A model generated the notes under the pieces. That model searched no databases. It was not told the DNA's origin and saw nothing but the letters and a program-made list of their open reading frames with translations. From positions 1 through 14,303 of the forward strand of contig JAAYZI010000346.1 of assembly GCA_012514925.1 (NCBI GenBank): 14,303 nt of DNA. Direction: 5' to 3'. This DNA comes from Deltaproteobacteria bacterium. GTDB lineage: Bacteria; Bdellovibrionota_C; UBA2361; JAAYZI01. The stretch's first letter is position 1. Each line of letters starts with the position of its first letter. Shown here piece by piece: positions 9,271 through 14,303 of this stretch. The position numbers and the translations under genes were made by a program.

Positions 9271-10518
9271 TTATGATGCGTTAGATGAAGAAGAATCTTC
9301 CTTTACTGGGTCCGGCGCGCTCTGGGCTGGCTGGACTGGCGGCTGTGACGACGTTGTGTTTTTGATGGGCGTCACTCGCAAACCAGGCCGGGCGCGCTGC
9401 AAGCCTTGGTTGACTACCCAATCATTAGGCGTCAAACCTTTTAGCACCACCCGCGAGCCGTCATCTTGTAAGTCCCCAATCGTAACTGTGCGGCGCTGGA
9501 CGGTGTCTTCCTCATTAACCACCAAGAGGAAAGATCCGCCTTGGTCCATTCCCAAGGCTTCATCTGGCACAAGTAGGGCATCCTGGATTTCGTCAATCGC
9601 CACTCGCATACGGACGTACATGCCAGGTACTAGCATTGGCATGCGTCCCTCAACAGCGGGATTGTCGAAGATGCCTCGCACCAAAATTGTGCCTGTATTG
9701 GCATTAACTGCCGTAGCGACGAAATCTAGGCTACCTTCATGTGGGAATCCCTCTTCTCCCTCGATTGCCAAGAATAGCGGCACTGTCTTTCCGTGGTACC
9801 CTGACTCATGGTTGCGGCGCATGCGCGCTTTGATCTTTATTAGATCTTTCTCATTGATGTTGGCGTGAGCCCAGATTGGATCCAAGCGAGTCAAGACTGC
9901 CAGATCTATGGCCTGCCCCTCTCCCACCAAGGCGCCAACATCTTGAAGGTGTTTGTCCATGCGTCCGTCGAATGGGGCTGTAACTTGAGTGTACTCCAGA
10001 TTAATACGGGCCATATCTGCGCTGGCCTTGGCTTTCGCGACTAGAGCTGCGGCGGAGTCTCGCTGAGCCTGCCATTCATCGACGTCCGACTGTGAGACGG
10101 CTTTTTTCTTTACTAGCTCCAAAACTCGATCTAACTCCCGCTGGGCATGCGCCAACGTTACCTGTGCGCCTGCTACCTCCGCCTCGGCCGCGCTCAACTG
10201 AGCTTGATAAGTTTCCGGCTCAATCACAAAGAGCAGGTCGCCTTGCTTTACAAAAGCTCCATCCGTGAAATTTATACTGCGCAAAAATCCGCGTACGCGC
10301 GCCTTTAGGGTTACGGTTTGAGTGGCGGTAAGATTACCAGTCAAGGTAGCGTAGGTCTTGACCGTGCGCGTATCAGGTTGCACCACCCCCACCTCCGGAG
10401 GCTTGGGTGACGAAGGCGTCGACCCCTGGCACCCCAAAACGAGGAAGGCGCCCGACCCCAGAAGCAACGCATGCCCAAAGCGCACCCCCAACGAATAAAT
10501 CTCCTTAAGGTCCCTCAT
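9271..10518 (-). CDS. RND efflux periplasmic adaptor (membrane-fusion) lipoprotein, AcrA/MexA family (415 aa)
   Basis: This adaptor links the RND pump encoded immediately downstream to an outer-membrane channel. The N-terminus has a hydrophobic segment ending in a lipobox-like LVLGC with Cys30, so it is probably lipid-anchored to the inner membrane. The lipoyl-like half-motifs are at about 72-102 (GFLRSINFTDGAFVKQGD) and 175-206 (YTQVTAPFDGRMDKHLQDVG). They flank an Ala/Glu-rich coiled-coil hairpin at about 103-172. A beta-barrel follows at about 210-310 and a membrane-proximal domain at about 311-385 (VPDEALGMDQGG). The Ser/Pro/Gln-rich tail, about 387-415, is unstructured and typical of the family. 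The ATG at 10518 is preceded by GGGGAA. It forms an operon with the pump (10-nt gap). No outer-membrane factor gene or TetR/LysR regulator is in the window, so the system probably uses a TolC-like protein encoded elsewhere. Confidence 0.96.
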   Translation of the reverse strand: MRDLKEIYSLGVRFGHALLLGSGAFLVLGCQGSTPSSPKPPEVGVVQPDTRTVKTYATLTGNLTATQTVTLKARVRGFLRSINFTDGAFVKQGDLLFVIEPETYQAQLSAAEAEVAGAQVTLAHAQRELDRVLELVKKKAVSQSDVDEWQAQRDSAAALVAKAKASADMARINLEYTQVTAPFDGRMDKHLQDVGALVGEGQAIDLAVLTRLDPIWAHANINEKDLIKIKARMRRNHESGYHGKTVPLFLAIEGEEGFPHEGSLDFVATAVNANTGTILVRGIFDNPAVEGRMPMLVPGMYVRMRVAIDEIQDALLVPDEALGMDQGGSFLLVVNEEDTVQRRTVTIGDLQDDGSRVVLKGLTPNDWVVNQGLQRARPGLRVTPIKNTTSSQPPVQPAQSAPDPVKEDSSSSNAS

Positions 10519-10563
10519 ATCAATTCCCCGGTTAAACTAGTTAAAGGCAAGTCAAGAGACAGC

Positions 10564-10607
10564 CGGACCCATTCTTAAACGTTATCGCCCCTCAATCAAC
10601 GGGTCCG
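10564..10607. promoter_or_regulatory. 7-bp inverted repeat upstream of the efflux operon
   Basis: CGGACCC (10564-10570) and GGGTCCG (10601-10607) form a perfect inverted repeat with a 30-nt spacer, 46-89 nt upstream of the adaptor ATG. This is where the operon's promoter and operator would be expected. It may be a regulator-binding pair or a leader hairpin. I see no strong -35/-10 pair to anchor it; TTGACT at about 10550 on the minus strand lacks a good partner. Confidence 0.3.
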
Positions 10608-10618
10608 TTTACAACAAC

Positions 10619-10638
10619 TGGAGGTATTTGGAGGTATT
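10619..10638 (+). repeat. 10-bp direct tandem repeat at the edge of the repeat island
   Basis: TGGAGGTATT occurs twice back to back, at 10619-10628 and 10629-10638. The second copy runs directly into the GC-rich repeat block, so it marks the island's left boundary. Confidence 0.7.
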
Positions 10639-10800
10639 TCCAGCCCCCGGGAGGGTTTTATTGTCCCGGGAGCTTCCTAGCCCCCGGGGGGTATTTCCAG
10701 CCCCCGGGAGGGCTTACTTGTCCCGGGAACTTCCAGCCCCCGGGGGGACCCCCTGTCTCCGGGAAGCCTCACTGTTCCGGCCCCCCGGGGGACCCTCTGT
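10633..10800 (+). repeat. GC-rich tandem repeat, about 57-bp unit, built on CCCGGG palindromes
   Basis: Two close copies start at 10633 and 10690 with GGTATTTCCAGCCCCCGGG. A more diverged third starts near 10746 and a fragment of a fourth follows. Each unit contains two or three CCCGGG-centred palindromic clusters with alternating CAGCCCCCGGG and TTGTCCCGGGA contexts. No stop-free conserved protein is implied. The composition is much more GC-rich than the rest of the intergenic region. Confidence 0.75.
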
Positions 10801-10850
10801 AGGCAACGCGACGCAGCGATTTTACTTTCTCTGGAGAAAGTGAAGATAAT

Positions 10851-10974
10851 GCCAAAAAAGTAGGGGTGCACCTTGCCAAAAAAGTAAGGGTGCTCCTTGC
10901 CAAAAAAGTAGGGGTGCTCCTTTTGCCAAAAAGTAGGGGTGCTCCTTTTGCCAAAAAGTAGGGGTGCTCCTTTT
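10851..10974 (+). repeat. Minisatellite array 1, five units of about 24-26 bp
   Basis: Five tandem units share the core AAAAGTAGGGGTGCTCC and are joined by TTGCC or TTTTGCC linkers. One unit has GTAAGGG and one has GTGCACC. The GCCAAAA linker distinguishes this array from the CCCCAAAA linker of the two later arrays. It directly follows a palindrome copy and ends where the 339-bp composite unit begins. Confidence 0.85.
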
Positions 10975-11313
10975 CCCCTCTCAGGCGAAGGCAGGCGAAG
11001 GCCAGGCGAAGCGGTGCCACAGATTTTACTTTCTCTGGAGAAAGTGAGGATAATTTTGTGATATCATTTTTACTTTCTCTGGAGAAAGTAGAGGTAACCC
11101 CGCGATATTATTAGAGGCAGAGACGGAAGTTTGCGAGATTACTCCGGGCGGGGTGGACCGGCCTCCTCAGCCGCCGCGATTTTACTTTCTCTGGAGAAAG
11201 TGAGGATAATTTTTTCCCCAAAAGTAGGGGTGCTCCTTCCCCCAAAAGTAGGGGTGCTCCTTTTCCCCAAAAGTAGGGGTGCTCCTTTCCCCAAAAGTAG
11301 GGGTGCACCTTTT
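10975..11313 (+). repeat. Composite repeat, first copy (339 bp)
   Basis: The order inside this unit is: three short copies of CAGGCGAAG (10982-11011); palindrome; 44 nt later a second palindrome; 112 nt later a third palindrome; then minisatellite array 2. Its first 241 bases (10975-11215) align without gaps to 11314-11554, with only three differences that I can find, all transitions. The segment between the second and third palindromes (about 11090-11180) is not itself repetitive and holds a GCGGGGTGGACCGG stretch. No gene is apparent in it. Confidence 0.85.
11216..11313 (+). repeat. Minisatellite array 2, four units
   Basis: Four tandem units of 23-25 bp have the CCCCAAAAGTAGGGG core followed by TGCTCC or, in the last unit, TGCACC. 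The array lies within the first composite repeat, directly after its third palindrome. Confidence 0.85.
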
Positions 11314-11870
11314 CCCCTCTCAGGCGAAGGCAGGCGAAGGCCAGGCGAAGTGGTGCCACAGATTTTACTTTCTCTGGAGAAAGTGAGGATAATTTTGTGA
11401 TATCATTTTTACTTTCTCTGGAGAAAGTAGAGGTAACCCCGTGATATTATTAGAGGCAGAGACGGAAGTTTGCGAAATTACTCCGGGCGGGGTGGACCGG
11501 CCTCCTCAGCCGCCGCGATTTTACTTTCTCTGGAGAAAGTGAGGATAATTTTTTCCCCAAAAGTAGGGGTGCTCCTTTCCCCAAAAAGTAGGGGTGCTCC
11601 TTTCCCCAAAAAGTAGGGGTGCTCCTTTCCCCAAAAAGTAGGGGTGCTCCTTTTTCCCCAAAAGTAGGGGTGCTCCTTTTTCCCCAAAAGTAGGGGGGCA
11701 CCTTTCCCTCCAAGTAGGGGTGCTCCTTCCTCCAAAGTAGGGGGGCACCTTTCCCCAACCTTTCCCCAAAAGTAGGGGGGCACCTTTCCCCAAAAAGTAG
11801 GGGGGCACCTTTCCCTCCAAGTAGGGGTGCTCCTTCCTCCAAAGTAGGGGGGCACCTTTCCCCAAAAGCA
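11314..11870 (+). repeat. Composite repeat, second copy with an expanded array
   Basis: This is the second copy of the composite unit, with the same order: CAGGCGAAG triplet, three palindromes at spacings of 44 and 112 nt, then a minisatellite array. It differs from the first copy mainly in array length (about 13 units rather than 4). The near-identity of the non-array part indicates recent duplication or ongoing homogenisation. Confidence 0.85.
11555..11870 (+). repeat. Minisatellite array 3, about 13 units with an internal 107-bp duplication
   Basis: The first five units are the standard CCCCAAAAGTAGGGGTGCTCC type. From about 11680 units alternate between that type and a GGGGGGCACC type, with CCCTCCAAG and CCTCCAAAG linkers. 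A stretch of about 53 bases beginning CCCTCCAAG at 11706 recurs at 11813, a 107-bp period, so the array has itself duplicated in blocks. A truncated unit lies near 11754-11764. The array is stop-free in all three minus-strand frames because the unit contains no stop, not because it encodes a protein. Confidence 0.85.
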
Positions 11871-11913
11871 GGGTTAGGGCGGGGTTAAAGCGGGATTAGG
11901 GCGAGGTTAAGGG
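11871..11913 (+). repeat. G-rich degenerate repeat with quadruplex motif
   Basis: About four units of 10-12 bp resembling GGGTTAGGGC run out of the end of array 3. GGG (11871-11873), GGG (11877-11879), GGGG (11881-11884) and GGG (11892-11894) are separated by loops of 3, 1 and 7 nt, which satisfies the usual G-quadruplex rule. A further GGG follows at 11899-11901. It lies on the plus strand, about 110 nt upstream of the next start codon. Confidence 0.7.
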
Positions 11914-12018
11914 GAAGCGCTTGGGTTAGGATACGTAATGTCCTTATGTCTCCATAACCTTTGGTGGGTATAGTTACTCGCGCTTTTAGGCTTAGGTCCT
12001 CTCAATTTTAAAGGTTTT
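11914..12018 (+). promoter_or_regulatory. Leader region of the 749-residue gene
   Basis: This unique-sequence stretch lies between the repeat island and the start at 12019. TATAGT at 11969-11974 could be a -10 box, but no good -35 lies 16-18 nt upstream. AAAGG at 12010-12014 is a modest ribosome site ending four bases before the ATG. I see no hairpin or terminator. Confidence 0.3.
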
Positions 12019-14268
12019 ATGACGCTGAATAGAAGTGTTTCAGTGGCGCCGTCATCTCAATCGTCTGTGGATTTCGGCGATGCCGCCATTCGGGTTGGCC
12101 GCCGCGCCCAGGTTGCTCAGAAACACCTCGACCCTAAGGCACAGTCACAGTTTGGTAGGGTTAATTTTTGCGGGGGGATTAACCTTGATGCTGAGCGAAG
12201 GGCCAATCAGCCAACATCTTCCGCCGCGCCTAAATTGGGCGCTACTGCAGGTGTTGACCTGGCACAGGTGCGCGAAGAGGAGCTTTTTAAGAGAGTGCGT
12301 CTTGAAGCGCAACGCCTTGCGACCAAAACTTTTCATCAAAGCCCAGGTGCCAAGCCTGACCACAAACTTATCAGAGAGTGCTTGCGTAAAATAGGGTCCC
12401 GCTACGCCGACCTTCCTTTGAATACACTGGAAGAGAAGATCCTTTCTGAGTTTTACGACGCTTACCGCCAGAAGTACGACACACTTTTCGGGGAGCTAAG
12501 CTGGGTGAAACGCCAGTACTACCGTACAAAAGAATGGGTCTGCGCTTTACCGCAAAACATATTCTCACAAGTTGCTGGGTTTACGCGGGGGATTTTTAAA
12601 GTCGGCTGCGCAACAGTCAGTGCCGCCTCGACTGTGGCTGAGATTGGAAAGGAAGCAGCCTGTGACACGGCTAAGCTTGTGGCCAAAGTCGCGAAGACGG
12701 CCAAGAACGCCACCGGGAAATTTATCTCCAATTGTGTGAGGGAACCTGTCAAGACCTGGCAGAGCATCCAAACATTTGCAAAAGATGTAAGCGACAGCTT
12801 GGGTATTACCGACTTGGCAGTGGGAGTGCTGGGCAGTGGCAGACGGGTTCTTGGGTCGTTCGGACAAGTGCTTAAGACCGGAGGCGTCCTGGCTCAGGAT
12901 TTCGTGCGGGTCATAAAGGGCGAGTGCACAGCAGGGCAGCTCAAAGAAAATTTAAAGCAAAATGTAAATGTGGCTTTCAGTGAACTGGGAAAAGCTCTGG
13001 CCGAAGCGCAGCGCGTGGTTAAAGGGGCGTTGGTGATGACCGGTGAGGTAACAGGAGTGATCGATGTGGTCTACGCCGCAAAATATGCGCTTGAAGGCAG
13101 GTGGGGTATGGTCGCTATGCACGCCGGATTTGCGGTAGCCTCGGCCGGATCGATTGCTGCCACGGTTGCCACGGGAGGAGCGGCGGCAGGGTCAATTTTA
13201 GGAGTTATGGCGGGCCGCACTGCAATGAAGATCACGCTCAAGCAGGCAACTAAACAAGGCTTTGAGACCTTAGCTAAAGAGCTAGGGAGTAAGGTTGTGG
13301 CGGAATTCGGGCAGGAGGTCGGAAAGCAGATCTGCAAAGAGCTGGGGCAGGAGGTTACGAAGGAGAGTCTTCATGCCGGGCTACAGACTGCTCTAAAACA
13401 AACCGGCGAGAGGATCGCAAAAGAAAGTTTGGATGGGGTGGTGGAGCAGGTCAGGAAGCACGGTGCCCAGGCGCTTACCAGTGAGGCCGTGCAAAAGACC
13501 ACGGCCGAAGCGGCAGAGAAGGTCACAGAAACTTTCCTAAAAAAGTATGGATTAAGTGAGATCGTCGAGAAACAGGTGTATCAGACCTTAAAGGAGCTCT
13601 CCGAAAAAACTCCGAAAAAGCTTGCTGCGTCCCTAGAGGATCTGGGCATCAGCCAAAAGCAGTTTAAACAGATGCAGCAGAGCCTGAAGCATCCCAAGTT
13701 TGATAAAGAGCTCAAACAAGTTTTTGAGGATGCGATCGGTAAGCCTCTGACGAAATCCTTGCAAGACGGGATGGAGAAGCCCTTTAAGGATACATTCAGG
13801 GCTGGTCTAAAGGGTGAGCTTGAAGATGAGTCCTGCCAGAAGTTGCTTAAAGCCATGCAGGAGAAGGGGATTAAGCTTACGGATGGTCAGATCGACGATC
13901 TGGTGGAAGCGGGGTGGAAAGGTTGCAAGGAGGGGATTGAGAAGGCTGCGCGAAAGGTTGTGCGAGAGGGCATTGAGCGTGCCTTCAAGCAGTTTCGTTC
14001 GCCTAGAATTCGTTCCCCACGGTCTCACGGTGATGGTTTCGAGGGTATTGATGTTTCCACTTTAGTAGAAACTAATGAGGGTCTCGTGCTTGAAACCCCG
14101 GTATCCTTGGTTGAGAATAAGCAGGTGCAAGAGGTTGCGGTCCAGGACCTAAATCGAGAGGAGATTGTTCGGCATGAACCGATGGCCGATGGAGTGACCG
14201 CCATTAAGACTTACGTTATAAAAGACGGTCGCCTTGAACTTGCAGGGGTTTCGTTCGTAGGTCGGTAA
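12019..14268 (+). CDS. Helical orphan protein, possible secreted effector or toxin-like protein (749 aa)
   Basis: I do not recognise this gene. No signal peptide is visible: the N-terminus is polar and disordered-looking (MTLNRSVSVAPSSQSSVDFG). Residues about 80-180 are charged and helical. About 190-340 are a mixed amphipathic region rich in Ala, Val and Lys. Residues 342-400 contain TGEVTGVIDVVYAAKYALEG followed by an Ala/Gly-rich hydrophobic stretch (364-398), long enough for one or two membrane passes. Residues 401-660 are amphipathic helices rich in Lys, Glu, Ala and Gln with repeated KELG and QEV elements (420-450), probably coiled coil. A basic RSPR pair (660-668) precedes an acidic beta-type tail. 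The pattern of a polar N-terminus, a hydrophobic hairpin and long helices is seen in type III translocators/effectors and in the pre-toxin segments of polymorphic toxins, but no toxin domain or catalytic motif is visible. It lies alone after the repeat island; the next gene is outside the window. The start is supported by AAAGG four bases upstream. Confidence 0.85.
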   Translation: MTLNRSVSVAPSSQSSVDFGDAAIRVGRRAQVAQKHLDPKAQSQFGRVNFCGGINLDAERRANQPTSSAAPKLGATAGVDLAQVREEELFKRVRLEAQRLATKTFHQSPGAKPDHKLIRECLRKIGSRYADLPLNTLEEKILSEFYDAYRQKYDTLFGELSWVKRQYYRTKEWVCALPQNIFSQVAGFTRGIFKVGCATVSAASTVAEIGKEAACDTAKLVAKVAKTAKNATGKFISNCVREPVKTWQSIQTFAKDVSDSLGITDLAVGVLGSGRRVLGSFGQVLKTGGVLAQDFVRVIKGECTAGQLKENLKQNVNVAFSELGKALAEAQRVVKGALVMTGEVTGVIDVVYAAKYALEGRWGMVAMHAGFAVASAGSIAATVATGGAAAGSILGVMAGRTAMKITLKQATKQGFETLAKELGSKVVAEFGQEVGKQICKELGQEVTKESLHAGLQTALKQTGERIAKESLDGVVEQVRKHGAQALTSEAVQKTTAEAAEKVTETFLKKYGLSEIVEKQVYQTLKELSEKTPKKLAASLEDLGISQKQFKQMQQSLKHPKFDKELKQVFEDAIGKPLTKSLQDGMEKPFKDTFRAGLKGELEDESCQKLLKAMQEKGIKLTDGQIDDLVEAGWKGCKEGIEKAARKVVREGIERAFKQFRSPRIRSPRSHGDGFEGIDVSTLVETNEGLVLETPVSLVENKQVQEVAVQDLNREEIVRHEPMADGVTAIKTYVIKDGRLELAGVSFVGR

Positions 14269-14281
14269 TAGTTCACGCATG

Positions 14282-14303
14282 GAATTGATCATAGAATTGA
14301 TCA
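14282..14303 (+). repeat. Short direct repeat at right window edge
   Basis: GAATTGATCA occurs at 14282-14291 and again at 14294-14303, a 12-bp period cut by the window edge. Each copy holds the palindrome TGATCA. It may be chance, or the start of another tandem array. Confidence 0.45.

Larger units (their letters stand above)
10821..11549 (+). repeat. Seven copies of an 18-bp hyphenated palindrome, five in promoter-like context
   Basis: The sequence ACTTTCTCTGGAGAAAGT (8-bp perfect arms, 2-nt centre) occurs at 10824-10841, 11028-11045, 11072-11089, 11184-11201, 11367-11384, 11411-11428 and 11523-11540, with no base change in any copy. In five copies (all except 11072 and 11411) it sits within TTTACT, an 18-nt spacer, then GATAAT, which resembles a sigma70 promoter with an operator between the boxes. 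The -10 boxes are at 10845-10850, 11049-11054, 11205-11210, 11388-11393 and 11544-11549, all pointing towards the 749-residue gene. The other two copies have 9-bp arms and AGAGGTAA instead of GATAAT. What binds the palindrome, or whether it folds as RNA, is unknown. Confidence 0.85.

Noticed and set aside
9356..9868. Plus-strand 170-residue frame
   Set aside because: It is antisense to the adaptor gene, which has full family support. No ribosome site or domain.
10769..11359. Two similar minus-strand frames beginning MAPLRLAFACLRLRGEK (ending at 11020 and 11359)
   Set aside because: Their likeness comes from the underlying DNA duplication of the CAGGCGAAG block and the arrays. The remainders diverge and run through palindromes and GC-rich repeats.
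11450..11865. Three overlapping minus-strand open frames across array 3 encoding GKGAPLL/STPTF/EHPYF repeats
   Set aside because: All three frames are open because the 23-26 bp unit lacks stop codons. Irregular unit lengths break any single repeated protein, and no ribosome site or conserved domain supports translation.
10851..11870. CRISPR array
   Set aside because: The units are directly adjacent, with no unique spacers between repeats and no cas genes in the window.
10619..11913. Insertion sequence or transposon
   Set aside because: No transposase frame, no terminal inverted repeats bounding the island and no clear target-site duplication.
11871..11913. Telomere-like repeat indicating a linear replicon end
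   Set aside because: The GGGTTAGGG-like units are few and degenerate and are followed directly by an intact gene, so this is internal sequence.

Overview
The window comes from a Gram-negative bacterium. The evidence is a lipoprotein membrane-fusion protein paired with an RND transporter, exported proteins with signal peptides, and Shine-Dalgarno-type start sites. Base composition is near 50% G+C. I cannot name the genus from sequence alone. The mix of a secreted sulfatase, a giant uncharacterised membrane protein and a large helical orphan protein would fit a proteobacterium in the broad sense, but this is inference.

Layout. (1) 1-1266, minus strand: a sulfatase of the N-acetylglucosamine-6-sulfatase type, open at the left window edge and lacking only its C-terminus. 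(2) 1267-1728: a divergent, AT-rich intergenic stretch ending in a run of ten G that serves as the ribosome-binding region of the next gene. (3) 1729-6063, plus: a 1444-residue exported/inner-membrane protein with two large beta-rich extracytoplasmic domains, each followed by a membrane cluster; function unknown. (4) 6064-6137: a short convergent gap with an 8-bp perfect hairpin. (5) 6138-10518, minus: a two-gene efflux operon, a periplasmic adaptor lipoprotein followed 10 nt later by a complete 1040-residue HAE1-type RND pump. No outer-membrane channel gene and no regulator lie in the window. (6) 10519-12018: a 1.5-kb gene-free interval dominated by an unusual nested repeat island. It holds GC-rich CCCGGG repeats of about 57 bp, seven copies of an 18-bp hyphenated palindrome, three arrays of a 23-26 bp minisatellite, a 339-bp higher-order period, and a G-rich tail with a quadruplex-forming motif. 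(7) 12019-14268, plus: a 749-residue alanine/lysine-rich helical protein with one central hydrophobic segment, no signal peptide and no recognised domain. It may be a secreted effector or toxin-like protein.

How it fits together. The adaptor and pump clearly work together in drug or solute efflux. The other genes have no visible functional link to one another. The most noteworthy region is the repeat island. It separates the divergently transcribed efflux operon and orphan helical protein. Five of its seven palindromes are built into a promoter-like arrangement (TTTACT, 18 nt, GATAAT) pointing towards the 749-residue gene.
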